Source: Belliella pelovolcani | Lineage (GTDB): Bacteria > Bacteroidota > Bacteroidia > Cytophagales > Cyclobacteriaceae | Direction: 5' to 3' | Length of the DNA: 64,000 nucleotides | Assembly: GCF_900156785.1 (NCBI RefSeq) | Contig: NZ_FTOP01000014.1 | Location: 1 to 64,000, forward strand | Part shown: in pieces, positions 9,439 through 18,499 of the stretch | Layout of the letters: each line of letters begins with the position of its first letter | How positions within the stretch are numbered: the first letter of the stretch is position 1 | Translations under genes and position numbers: made by a program | Notes under the pieces: generated by a model | Database searches by the model: none | What the model was told of the DNA's origin: nothing | What the model saw: only the letters and a program-made list of their open reading frames with translations

Positions 9439-10328
9439 TTAATAAAGTTCGTCTAAAGACATGTTTAAATATTTATTTACGGCTCTCAAAGTACTGAATA
9501 CTGAAAGCATGGCGCCTGCCAAAACTAATCCTCCAAACAAATAATAGAGCAGCTCATAATTCTGTAACATGGCAAAACCATCAATATTGGCTTTGGTATA
9601 CTCAATGATACCATAGAGAATCGCTGAAGCCAAAATGCCAGAAAGTGCACCAAAGAAGAATGCCCTGCTTAGAAAAGGCTTTCGAATAAAACCTCTTGTT
9701 GCACCCACAAGCTGCATACTTCTGATCAAGAACCTTTGAGAGAAAAGTGCCAGTCTAATGGTATTATTGATCAACATGATCACAGTAATGATCAGGATAG
9801 CTATAAAACCTCCCATGACCAAACTGACTTTCAGCAAGTTTTCATTGATAGACTCTACCAAGTCAGACATGTAAGTCACTTCAAAAACTCCATCCATGTC
9901 TCTGATAGCGGTGACGATCTCTTGAATTTCTTCTGAAGTCTGATACTCTTCAGCTATTGCCAGCGTGTAGCTGTCACGCAGTGGATTATCATCCAAAAAC
10001 TTGGTAAAATCCTCCCCTGTATCTTCAAGAAAACTGGCCGCAGCTTCCTCCTGAGAAATAAAAAGCAAAGAAGTACCTTCTTCTCTTTTCATCACATAAG
10101 GTTTTGTTGCTAATTGCTTTCCGATTTCGGATTTCGTGCATCAGAGATATTTTTATTCAAAAAAACTTGAATCTCAATGTTTTCTCGGATGATCTTGGTG
10201 AGTGTCTTGGCTTGGATAAAAATCACTCCAAACAAGCCTACAATAAAAAGAGACAAGGTCGTACTGAATAGTACAGAAATGAATTTGAATTTACCTACTT
10301 TGGTTTTCTTCCTTGATTTGCCTTTCAT
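9439..10328 (-). pseudogene. ftsX: ftsX, cell-division ABC transporter permease, split by a frameshift
   Basis: FtsX is the membrane partner of FtsE and controls cell-wall hydrolases at the septum. The first 66 or so codons (10328 down to about 10133) give the cytoplasmic tail, TM1 and ...VFLNKNISDAR, then run to a stop at 10110. The rest of FtsX (YVMKREEGTSLLFIS..., three more TM segments, ...SLDELY) lies in another frame. Restoring one base in the short A run at about 10132-10134 gives ...ISDARKSEIGKQLATKPYVMKREE and a continuous 296-residue protein of normal length. The downstream part alone begins ATG-ATG at 10095. Causes could be a base-calling error, a true mutation or a -1 slip; FtsX is usually needed for division, so an error or slip is more likely than loss. 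Confidence 0.85.
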
Positions 10329-10436
10329 ATAGCTCTTGAAGCATTTTTCTTATAAATTCTCTATGGCAATGACAACTGCTAAAAGAGAATTGGTCAAAAT
10401 TAATCAGCTTATGGTATAATACCAATCAATCTTGAT

Positions 10437-11096
10437 TTAATTGACCCGAATTACCTTTTCCTCTGCAATAACGTAAACTTGATCAGATTTGGTACAGGGC
10501 ATGGCTACCAATCCTGTAAACCTCCCAAATGCAGGCATGATCAATCTTCTTTCAGAATAGAAAAAACAAGGCAAGGTGACTTTCTGCCTTCCCTTACCTC
10601 GAAGTGAGATGCCAGGATGAATATGCCCGCAAATATTAATTTTATCTTTTGAGAAATCCTCGAGTGGCTCGTGGGAAAGAAGATAACCTCCTAGAGTCAG
10701 TGGTTCCTCATGAATCTCCCATTTCCCTGATTGGTAACAAGCAGGAGGTAAAATATCATGATTGCCTTTGATCAAATGAAAATTGGTCTCAGAAAACTGA
10801 TCAATAAAAGCCTCTATGCCCCACCAAGACTCATTCAAATCTGAGTGAAATAAATCCCCTAGAAAGTAAACGCTTTTGGTTTGTGTATTTGCAATCATCT
10901 TCGCTATTCTATCTAGGTCTTCATCATGGAGCAATTCAGAAATGGGAATACCTGCCTTCCTAAAATGTCCAGCCTTACCAAAATGTGGATCAGCAATCAG
11001 CAAGGCTTTATACTTAGGCAAAAACAAAGCCTTCTGAGGTAAAAAATGAAACTCACCAAACTCTTCCATAACCACCTTCAATGTATTATCCTGCAT
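10437..11096 (-). CDS. pdeM: Ligase-associated DNA damage response phosphoesterase PdeM
   Basis: A calcineurin-like metallophosphoesterase of 219 residues. The two-metal ligands are visible: ADPHFGK (about residue 35), GDLFHS, KGNHD, LSHEP and CGHIHP. The overall pattern, including FLPQKALFLP at the start and the PCFFYSERRLIMPAFG C-terminal block, matches PdeM, which elsewhere sits with an ATP-dependent ligase, an exonuclease and an Lhr-type helicase. Those partners are not in this window, so here it is an isolated copy. Confidence 0.85.
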   Translation of the reverse strand: MQDNTLKVVMEEFGEFHFLPQKALFLPKYKALLIADPHFGKAGHFRKAGIPISELLHDEDLDRIAKMIANTQTKSVYFLGDLFHSDLNESWWGIEAFIDQFSETNFHLIKGNHDILPPACYQSGKWEIHEEPLTLGGYLLSHEPLEDFSKDKINICGHIHPGISLRGKGRQKVTLPCFFYSERRLIMPAFGRFTGLVAMPCTKSDQVYVIAEEKVIRVN

Positions 11097-11224
11097 GCTC
11101 TGACTTTACATTCCAAATTCAACAACAGGCACAAATTTGTAAAATGATTTCTTACAATCGCAAACATTCCTTAAAGAATTCGTATTGTACTTGTAAGTTA
11201 GAAGAACCACAAAATAATTGTTTC

Positions 11225-11662
11225 ATGAAATCTCTTACTCAACTCCTTACCTTTTCTTTGTTTTTCTTCGCTTCTTATACAAGTATAGCGCAAGATGCAG
11301 ATGCCATCGTAGGTGAATGGTATACCACAGAGAAAGATGCCAAAGTAGAAATCTATAAGGAAAATGGAAAATACAATGGCAAGATCACCTGGCTGGAGCA
11401 ACCCACTGAAAACGGTAAACCTATCCTTGATGCAAACAATTCTGATAAATCGAAGCGAGACAGGAAAATATTAGGAATGGAGCTTTTGGAAGGTTTTGAG
11501 TTTAAAGATGGCACATGGGAAAACGGCACCATCTACGATCCTACCAATGGAAAAACTTATTCTTGCACCCTCAAAAAGAAAAATGATAAAACGCTAGAAG
11601 TAAGAGGATATATCGGTATTTCGCTAGTGGGAAGAACTGTAGAATGGACTAAAGTGAAATAA
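11225..11662 (+). CDS. DUF2147 secreted protein
   Basis: 145 residues starting at ATG 11225. An upstream in-frame ATG at 11081 would add a non-signal extension overlapping pdeM and is rejected, because MKSLTQLLTFSLFFFASYTS is a classic signal peptide ending near SIAQ. The mature part has the DUF2147 pattern: IVGEWYT near the start, KVEIYKENGKYNGKI, the ILGMELLEGF segment, GTIYDPTNGKTYSC and LEVRGYIGISLVGRTVEW at the end. The function is unknown; the family is found in secreted or periplasmic proteins of Bacteroidota and Proteobacteria. Confidence 0.85.
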   Translation: MKSLTQLLTFSLFFFASYTSIAQDADAIVGEWYTTEKDAKVEIYKENGKYNGKITWLEQPTENGKPILDANNSDKSKRDRKILGMELLEGFEFKDGTWENGTIYDPTNGKTYSCTLKKKNDKTLEVRGYIGISLVGRTVEWTKVK

Positions 11663-11691
11663 GCAAAAGAAAAATTTATTCCTTTCCTATT

Positions 11692-12084
11692 TCAAGGTTC
11701 CCAGATCCCCACTGGTACCAATTCTAGTACATGGCCGAAAGGATCCTCAAAATAAATACTTTTTTGCCCTGTTGACCAAGATTGCTCATGGGTGATTTGT
11801 ACACCTTTAACTTGTAGCTTTTTCTTAGACTCCTCGTAATCTTCTTGACTGACTTCAAAGGCAATGTGTTGCTTGCCCTCAGCAAAATGGGGAGGCAAAG
11901 TAGATTCGTTTTTAGTAACCTCAGGAAGAAAACACAAAAGTATTGAACTTCCACACCTGAAAAATATATGTCTATCAGTCACTTTTGAAATGACTGACAT
12001 TTCCAAAATTCCAAAGTAAAAATCTTCGGCGATGTCCAAGTCTGAAATATATAAGCAGGTTTCCTTTATTTGAATATAATTCAT
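11692..12084 (-). CDS. VOC (glyoxalase/bleomycin-resistance) family protein
   Basis: About 130 residues with the paired beta-alpha-beta-beta-beta motifs of the vicinal oxygen chelate fold. It starts ETCLYISDLDIAEDFYFGILEM and ends QKSIYFEDPFGHVLELV; the second half also contains QHIAFEV. Possible metal ligands are the His in QHIAF and the Glu in LELV. The start at 12084 (MNYIQIKE) aligns with the family better than the in-frame ATG 21 bases upstream. The substrate is unknown; some relatives are glutathione or bacillithiol transferases or dioxygenases. Confidence 0.75.
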   Translation of the reverse strand: MNYIQIKETCLYISDLDIAEDFYFGILEMSVISKVTDRHIFFRCGSSILLCFLPEVTKNESTLPPHFAEGKQHIAFEVSQEDYEESKKKLQVKGVQITHEQSWSTGQKSIYFEDPFGHVLELVPVGIWEP

Positions 12085-12110
12085 CTTACAATTTAAAAAA
12101 CTCAATACTC

Positions 12111-12148
12111 AAAAAAAATCCTGACCCAAAATAAATTGGGTCAGGATT
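12111..12148 (-). terminator. Intrinsic terminator downstream of the metY-metX-hom operon
   Basis: AATCCTGACCCA and TGGGTCAGGATT form a perfect 12-bp stem; on the minus strand it is followed by eight T residues. It lies about 210 bases after the hom stop, so the methionine operon probably has a long 3' untranslated tail. Confidence 0.85.
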
Positions 12149-12355
12149 CTAGAATATTTACAGACTTTTAAACATGATTATCCGCTTACTTACAAGTAGA
12201 ACCTACATAATGGAACAAACCTGTGGTTTATAGTCAATATCAATGAATAACTTGTCCGCCGAGGCGGATCCAATATCTATTAGTATCGGATTTATATAGA
12301 CCCTTATTTAAATTGGTTAGTTGTATAATTGCGGATATACATGCTTTTAAATTTT
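12149..12355. other. Spacer downstream of hom with a small GC-rich palindrome
   Basis: About 200 bases without a credible gene. It contains the perfect palindrome TCCGCCGAGGCGGA at 12255-12268, GC-rich against an AT-rich background and resembling a short dispersed palindromic repeat. No second copy was noticed in this window. Confidence 0.5.
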
Positions 12356-13579
12356 TCAAACCATTTCTTCAGCATTTTGAGCACAATTTAAGCCTTCCGA
12401 AATTTGGTCAGCGCTGAGATCATCTGGCAAAGCGATGATGGATACCTCTCCACTTTCATTGAGTCTGTTGAAGTTTTTAGGTTTGACTTTTCCCACAGCA
12501 AAGTGATAGCCATCAATGTGCTGATTTAGCTCTGGAGAAAATAACACAGACTCAATCTGACTCTCAGATTTACTTTTGATCAGCACCCTAACACCCAAAT
12601 TCAGCAGTTTCTCTTCCAAAGGTTTATCAAAATTTACCTTGGAGTAATTATACCCAAATCCATTTTTTGCTTTGATCAAATCTCCATATACGGCTGCCCC
12701 TGTAGGTAGACTACCAGCGCCTTTACCTTGATAAAACTGCTCTTGAAGATGCTCAGAGGTGATTTTTACAGCATTGTATTCATTTTCCACTCCATGAAAA
12801 GGATTGTACTCTGCCACTAAGGTTGGGATAATGAATGCAGAAATTCCTCGATAATCCTTCTCAGCCTTTGCGATCAGTTTGATCTTCAAACCAAGACTTT
12901 TGGCTAAAGCAATCTCTTCCTCTCCTAGGTGTTGGATACCAAAAGTAGGGATATGCGCTTCCCCTATAAACTTCCCAAAAGCATGCAAACATAGGATATT
13001 TAATTTGCTAGCTACATCACTACCATTGATGTCAAACTTCGGATCATCTTCAGCGAAACCCTTCTGTTGAGCCAACCTCAGCGCATCAGAAAATGAAAGT
13101 CCATTATTAAAAATCCTAGATAAGATGTAATTTGAAGAACCATTGAGTACCCCTTCCAATGCTACGATATTATCCTCTTCAAAATGCGTCTCCAAATTGG
13201 TGATCACAGGAATGCCAGCGGCGGCGGCGGCTTCGTAAAGAAGTTTGCCACCAAAAACTCTTTGGAGCTGAATCAATTCAGGCAAGTGGGCAGAAAGCAA
13301 TTTTTTATTAGCAGAGATGACAGTGATTCCTCTCTTGAGCGCTTCTGTCACATACTGATAAGCCTCTTCAGTATTGGAAATAAGTTCCAAAACATAGTCA
13401 GGATTTTTATCAAAAACCTCTTGAGGATTGTAAGAGAACTTGATGTCAGAAGGTCTCCTTTTGAATTTATTTTTCACCACAATGGTATCAGGAATCCATT
13501 GTTCTTTTTGTTTTTTGGCGATTTGATAGTAGCCTTGGCCCACTACGCCAAAGCCAAAGAGTCCGATTCGTTTAGTCAT
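12356..13579 (-). CDS. hom: Homoserine dehydrogenase
   Basis: This enzyme reduces aspartate semialdehyde to homoserine, the branch point to methionine and threonine. The N-terminal Rossmann motif GLFGFGVVGQG is followed by the SANKKLLSAH segment, YEAAAAAGIPVI with the active-site region, the NGSSNYILS motif and FAEDDPKFDINGSD. It is a stand-alone enzyme of 407 residues, not fused to aspartokinase. The C-terminal 80 residues resemble a small regulatory domain. The start overlaps metX by 8 bases, so it is in the SAM-riboswitch-led operon. Confidence 0.93.
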   Translation of the reverse strand: MTKRIGLFGFGVVGQGYYQIAKKQKEQWIPDTIVVKNKFKRRPSDIKFSYNPQEVFDKNPDYVLELISNTEEAYQYVTEALKRGITVISANKKLLSAHLPELIQLQRVFGGKLLYEAAAAAGIPVITNLETHFEEDNIVALEGVLNGSSNYILSRIFNNGLSFSDALRLAQQKGFAEDDPKFDINGSDVASKLNILCLHAFGKFIGEAHIPTFGIQHLGEEEIALAKSLGLKIKLIAKAEKDYRGISAFIIPTLVAEYNPFHGVENEYNAVKITSEHLQEQFYQGKGAGSLPTGAAVYGDLIKAKNGFGYNYSKVNFDKPLEEKLLNLGVRVLIKSKSESQIESVLFSPELNQHIDGYHFAVGKVKPKNFNRLNESGEVSIIALPDDLSADQISEGLNCAQNAEEMV

Positions 13580-14627
13580 TGTTTTCTAGGTAAAATGAGG
13601 TGAGAATGTAGTTTAACTGTCCATATTCAATCAAAAAGGCATCATGCCCATAAGCCGATTGAATTTCACGATAGGTCCCTCTAGGGACATGATTGGCAAT
13701 ATATTGTGATTCTTCTTTGAGAAAGAGTAAATCCTTGTCTACACCAATGGCTAATACCCTAGAAGGTATTTGAGATAGTGCCACTGCGACTCCTCCTCTT
13801 TTCCTTCCCAAATCATGACTATCCATCGCTTTGCTTAGCGTCCAATAAGAAAAGGCATTGAAACGATTGGCTAATTTCTGTCCTTGGTATCTTAGGTAAG
13901 AGCTCGCTCTATAGTCATCTAGGCTTTCACCTAGATCTGCTTGCTTTTCTGCGAGGTTTTCAGGATGTCTATAGGTCAACATCGCTATCGCTCTAGCTGC
14001 CTCCAGGCCCTTCTTCCCGGCGTCTTCGTGCCGTTCTCCCCAAGTTTGATCTGCTGAGATAGCCATTCTTTGTGTTTCGTTGAAGCCAATGATCCATGGT
14101 GTAGCTTTGGCGTTGGAGGCTAGAATAATGGTGTTTTTCACTTTTTCTTGAAGCAGGTAAGCCCATTCCAACCCTACTTGACCACCAAGAGAACCCCCGA
14201 TCAATGTATTGATAGATGCTATACCTAAATGAATTCTGAGCAAATCCAAAGCAGCAGCCATATCACGGCTAGTCAAATTAGGGAAATCATAGTAATAAGG
14301 CTTCCCTGAAAGTGGGTTTTCAGAAAGGGACTGAGTAGACCCATAGCAAGATCCAAGTAAATTTGCACAGACGATAAAATGTCGGGTAGGGTCATAGAAT
14401 TTATCCTCTCCTACCAAACCAGACCACCAGTCTTGCACTTGGGCATCACCAGTCAAAGCATGGATTGCCCAGACAACATTATCTTTGGCTGCAGTCAGAT
14501 GGCCTTGAGTAGTATAAGACAGCTGAAATCCAGGGAGTACCTCTCCAGATTCCAGTTGAAAATCACCTTCATATGTAAAGGTCTCTTGCTTCATATCAAT
14601 AATCAAGTATGGACTTGCTAGATTCAT
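13572..14627 (-). CDS. metX: Homoserine O-acetyltransferase
   Basis: MetX activates homoserine with acetyl-CoA, the first committed step to methionine. It has the alpha/beta-hydrolase fold, with the nucleophile in GGSLGGQ (Ser146) and the C-terminal acid and histidine in GVDKDLLF and YGHDAFL. NLLGSCYGSTQ is also characteristic. The product is 351 residues. It lies 33 bases after metY and overlaps hom by 8 bases. Whether it uses acetyl- or succinyl-CoA cannot be proven from sequence, but the neighbouring O-acetylhomoserine sulfhydrylase supports acetyl. Confidence 0.93.
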   Translation of the reverse strand: MNLASPYLIIDMKQETFTYEGDFQLESGEVLPGFQLSYTTQGHLTAAKDNVVWAIHALTGDAQVQDWWSGLVGEDKFYDPTRHFIVCANLLGSCYGSTQSLSENPLSGKPYYYDFPNLTSRDMAAALDLLRIHLGIASINTLIGGSLGGQVGLEWAYLLQEKVKNTIILASNAKATPWIIGFNETQRMAISADQTWGERHEDAGKKGLEAARAIAMLTYRHPENLAEKQADLGESLDDYRASSYLRYQGQKLANRFNAFSYWTLSKAMDSHDLGRKRGGVAVALSQIPSRVLAIGVDKDLLFLKEESQYIANHVPRGTYREIQSAYGHDAFLIEYGQLNYILTSFYLENND

Positions 14628-14660
14628 TGAGGGGTGTATAGACTTGAATTACTTTACTAA

Positions 14661-15983
<1,323 letters not shown>

Positions 15984-16065
15984 TTATAGGATTGTAAATT
16001 GAATTTGGGAATCCTTTTTGCAAAATTTCTGAAGGAAATAACAGGAAATAGAGTAGGGTAAAAAA

Positions 16066-16089
16066 TTACCTACACATGGGACAGCGCAT
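16066..16089 (-). CDS. Seven-codon Cys/Met leader ORF (MRCPMCR)
   Basis: Between the SAM-I aptamer and metY is ATG-CGC-TGT-CCC-ATG-TGT-AGG-TAA, encoding MRCPMCR. Two of seven residues are Cys and two are Met, an improbable match by chance for a leader of a sulfur-assimilation operon. It could let ribosome progress sense charged tRNA-Cys or tRNA-Met. The upstream spacing lacks an obvious strong ribosome binding site, as is common in this phylum. The role is inferred and no experiment is implied. Confidence 0.5.
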   Translation of the reverse strand: MRCPMCR

Positions 16090-16180
16090 CAAGATAGCTT
16101 GCATTGCTAAATTGTTTGAACTTGTCAAATGGAAATTTTGGAAATCTGAAATGTGTGGAATATAAATCATCTTGTTAAGA

Positions 16181-16288
16181 ATTTATATTTCCGAAAGAGG
16201 ATATTCTCGTTCGGCAGGAATTGGCACCTTGGATTTTCCAGGTTGCCAGAGGGTCTTAGAGCCTGTCTCTCGCCTCTTCTTTATAAAT
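16181..16288 (-). ncRNA. SAM-I (S-box) riboswitch upstream of metY
   Basis: Read on the minus strand, all S-box landmarks are present in order. P1 is ATTTATA (16288-16282) closing with TATAAAT (16187-16181). P2 is AGAGGCGAGAG... with CTCT...CCTCT. Then come the invariant GGCAACC, P3 (CCTGGA...TCCAAGG), GGTGCCAATTCC, and P4 (CCGAA...TTCGG). A third strand, ATTTATA at 16167-16161, can pair with the 3' side of P1 in place of the 5' side, a plausible alternative fold for the expression platform. No T-rich terminator follows. The platform is therefore unresolved. Confidence 0.92.
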
Positions 16289-16317
16289 CCCAACACCTAA
16301 AAAGTGAAAGGATACTG

Positions 16318-16348
16318 CAAAGTAAATTCAGGAAATTTTAGGATGCAA
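16318..16348 (-). promoter_or_regulatory. Candidate Bacteroidota-type promoter of the metY operon
   Basis: On the minus strand TTG (16348-16346) is followed 20 bases later by TTACTTTG (16325-16318), close to the phylum's -33 TTTG and -7 TAnnTTTG boxes with correct spacing. It would start RNA just ahead of the riboswitch P1 stem. Confidence 0.5.
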
Positions 16349-16408
16349 GGAAATTGCGAAAAAATCTTGCTTTAATTTAAAATGTAACACCTAATCGATT
16401 TCTAATCC

Positions 16409-16437
16409 AAAAAAAAGCCCACTCTGAGGCGGGCTTT
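16409..16437 (-). terminator. Intrinsic terminator of the fasciclin gene
   Basis: AAAGCCC and GGGCTTT flank a ten-base loop; on the minus strand an eight-base T run follows. It lies about 150 bases after the fasciclin stop and upstream of the metY promoter, so it insulates the riboswitch operon. Confidence 0.75.
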
Positions 16438-16587
16438 ATTAATTTAACAAGATTGTAAGTTACTTTGCGGAAAATATCAACTCTTTGGATTTAACAGAGG
16501 CTATTGACAAATATTTATCAATAATAAGCTAAATTGAAGTCTACTGACAAAATCCCATAGATGAAAATAATTTAATTTTTCTAAAAC

Positions 16588-17127
16588 TTATTTCGGCAAC
16601 AATACAGCATCGATCACGTGAACTACGCCATTGCTACCAGCTAGGTCAGCTGCTACTACAGTAGCACCATTGATCATAACTTTTCCGTCTTTGATTGAAA
16701 CCGTCAATTCCTGACCTTGGAGAGTAGTCACTACTTGACCGTCAGAAAGGTCACTAGACAATACATTACCAGCTACAACATGGTAAGTGAGTACAGCAGT
16801 CAACTGATCTTTGTTTGCTTCCTCAAGAAGACTTTCCACTGTACCTTCTGGCAAAGCTGCAAAAGCTGAATTGGTAGGAGCAAAAACAGTAAAAGGACCA
16901 TCGCCACTCAACGTTTCTACCAAGCCAGCTGCTGAAACCGCCGCCACTAATGTAGTGTGATCAGGAGATCCTACTGCAATGTCTACTACTGTAGTTGGAG
17001 CTTCTTCAACTACTACTTCTTCCACTACTTCTGTTTCCGTGGTCTCTGTAGTACCACCTCCACAACTCACTGCGAAGATTGTTGCGCTGCAAGCTGCAGC
17101 TAGGGATAAAATTCTAAAGATTTTCAT
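16588..17127 (-). CDS. Fasciclin (FAS1) domain lipoprotein
   Basis: 179 residues: a signal peptide with lipobox FAVSC (Cys22), a Thr/Glu/Val-rich linker, and one FAS1 domain from about residue 45 to the end. FAS1 hallmarks are DGPFTVFAPTNSAFAALP (H1 box) and NGVVHVIDAVLLP (H2 box), with the YHVV segment between. FAS1 proteins are adhesive, cell-surface or matrix-associated. It is monocistronic with its own terminator and is divergent from the rlmF remnant. Confidence 0.92.
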   Translation of the reverse strand: MKIFRILSLAAACSATIFAVSCGGGTTETTETEVVEEVVVEEAPTTVVDIAVGSPDHTTLVAAVSAAGLVETLSGDGPFTVFAPTNSAFAALPEGTVESLLEEANKDQLTAVLTYHVVAGNVLSSDLSDGQVVTTLQGQELTVSIKDGKVMINGATVVAADLAGSNGVVHVIDAVLLPK

Positions 17128-17248
17128 GTTTTTGTTGTTTATGATTCAATAGGTATCCAACACAGAATCTTTCATTTGGTTTTAACCAATTTGAAATAAT
17201 TGATGGTAGGTGAAAAATGAATACTATTGTTTCACATAAGGCTTCCGA

Positions 17249-17530
17249 ATGATATCAAAAGAAAAAAGAGCACATGCACCGTTCAAATCCAGTCTTCACC
17301 CAAGAAACAAACTCAGAGAAAGGTATGATTTTGATCTTTTGACCAATATGATCTATGAAAGCAGGAGATTTGGCAAGCAGTGCAGCTGGTTTACCAGCTT
17401 AGTTTCCAAAGAAGCCAACCTGCCCCAAATCTATAAAGTGCTGGATGTAGTGCAAGCAAAATCCATCAAAACAATAGATATGAGTCAGGGAAATAAAATT
17501 AGCAGGATAGTGGCTTGGAGTTTTGGGTGA
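17249..17530 (+). pseudogene. rlmF: Remnant of rlmF (23S rRNA m6A1618 methyltransferase) with a large internal deletion
   Basis: The 93-residue frame joins the two ends of RlmF. Residues 14-28 (SSLHPRNKLRERYDF) match the N terminus of RlmF. From about residue 34, MIYESRRFGKQCSWFTSLVS...NLPQIYKVL...MSQGNKISRIVAWSF matches its C terminus. RlmF is normally about 300 residues; the SAM-binding core and catalytic NPPF motif are missing. The reading frame is intact across the junction, so a short product could be made, but it cannot be a methyltransferase. A 15-bp inverted repeat lies just downstream. Confidence 0.85.
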
Positions 17531-17567
17531 ATATCAGTTATTAAACCAATGTCATTTAGTGTAGGGT

Positions 17568-17635
17568 AACTTTTCCAAAGTTCAGATTTGTAAACAATTC
17601 TTGTTTTTCACTTTTAACCCAACTTTGGAAAAGTT
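17568..17635. repeat. Perfect 15-bp inverted repeat downstream of the rlmF remnant
   Basis: AACTTTTCCAAAGTT at 17568-17582 and AACTTTGGAAAAGTT at 17621-17635 are exact reverse complements with a 38-base AT-rich loop. It sits between the 3' ends of the rlmF remnant and vapC, and may be a shared terminator-like hairpin or the footprint of a small mobile palindrome. There is no clean T run on either side. Confidence 0.75.
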
Positions 17636-17674
17636 TAAATTCAACTTGTAGTCTGATCTAAACGAAATTGGTTA

Positions 17675-18097
17675 TTAAACTCTTAAACTTAACAAATACT
17701 CCTTAGGAGATAGCACTGGTATTGCTGATTCTTTAAAATCTTTGCCATTTCTGGTAATTATCAGATTGCAACCTGTAGCTAAGGCACAATAATACTGGAG
17801 TGAATTCTCAAAATCTGGAAAATTTGAAGAAAGACCCTTCTCAATAATTTGATTAGTCAAATCCGCAGTTTCTATAATCACTTTGAATTTTCTGATTTTT
17901 TCTTTGACCAAATTTCTATTTTCAAATCTTGACAGTAAATAATAAGTTGTAGAAAAAGTCAGTGAAGAAACAACTAATTTTATTTTCCCCTTATCGGCAA
18001 GCGTAGTGATTTTTGAAATTGCATCATAAAAAGGATCCCTCTCACCTAATAAATCAACTACTACATTGGTATCAAGAAAAAGTTTCTGAATCATCAT
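17675..18097 (-). CDS. PIN-domain toxin (VapC-like)
   Basis: A 140-residue PIN-domain protein, probably an RNase toxin. The metal-binding acids are visible: LDTNVVVDLL near residues 8-17 (first Asp), a middle acidic position, PDFENSLQYYCAL (an Asp and Glu pair) and ITRNGKDF near the C terminus. It is translationally coupled to the upstream antitoxin gene by a 4-base ATGA overlap. RNA target unknown. Confidence 0.85.
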   Translation of the reverse strand: MMIQKLFLDTNVVVDLLGERDPFYDAISKITTLADKGKIKLVVSSLTFSTTYYLLSRFENRNLVKEKIRKFKVIIETADLTNQIIEKGLSSNFPDFENSLQYYCALATGCNLIITRNGKDFKESAIPVLSPKEYLLSLRV

Positions 18098-18351
18098 TTA
18101 TATTTTTCTTCCAAATAATCTCTATAAGCCTTTTTTTCATAGAAATCTGCAGGAAGCTTAACACCTGTTCTCAGACTTTTTACAAAGGGGGAAATCTCGA
18201 TACCATCTTCCGATTTAGTTTCATCTTTATCAATCAAAACTTTTAAATATGACTCAACCAAATTGGACAAACTCCTTTGATGGGAAGAAGCATATTCTTT
18301 TGCTTTTTCAATTACATCTTTATCTAATTTCAGCGTTAATTTAGTATCCAT
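18094..18351 (-). CDS. DUF6364-type antitoxin of the PIN toxin
   Basis: An 85-residue protein beginning MDTKLTLKLDKDVIEKAKEYA, a ribbon-helix-helix style DNA-binding N terminus, then a charged C-terminal half ending FYEKKAYRDYLEEKYK that probably embraces the toxin. The start at 18351 is chosen because the family begins there; a TTG three codons upstream is less likely. It overlaps the PIN toxin gene by 4 bases and is preceded by a likely operator. Confidence 0.8.
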   Translation of the reverse strand: MDTKLTLKLDKDVIEKAKEYASSHQRSLSNLVESYLKVLIDKDETKSEDGIEISPFVKSLRTGVKLPADFYEKKAYRDYLEEKYK

Positions 18352-18365
18352 GACAATCAATATTA

Positions 18366-18397
18366 CTGTACGTACAATTATAAAATATTAGTACGTC
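18366..18397 (-). promoter_or_regulatory. Paired GTACGT operator-like sites upstream of the antitoxin gene
   Basis: The palindrome GTACGTAC at 18368-18375 and a second GTACGT at 18391-18396 are spaced about two helical turns apart, 17-40 bases before the antitoxin start. This layout is typical of autoregulatory toxin-antitoxin operators. Binding is inferred only. Confidence 0.5.
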
Positions 18398-18499
18398 AAT
18401 TACAAGCTATTTGTTTTGACTCACTGAAGTTTAAATCAGGTTAAAGTTTTAAAGACCAAATCATACATTGAGCGTATTATGTCTTTTAAGGCTAAGAGT

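Noticed and set aside
16153-16341. A 62-codon plus-strand open frame
   Set aside because: It is the antisense of the SAM-I riboswitch and has no family pattern.
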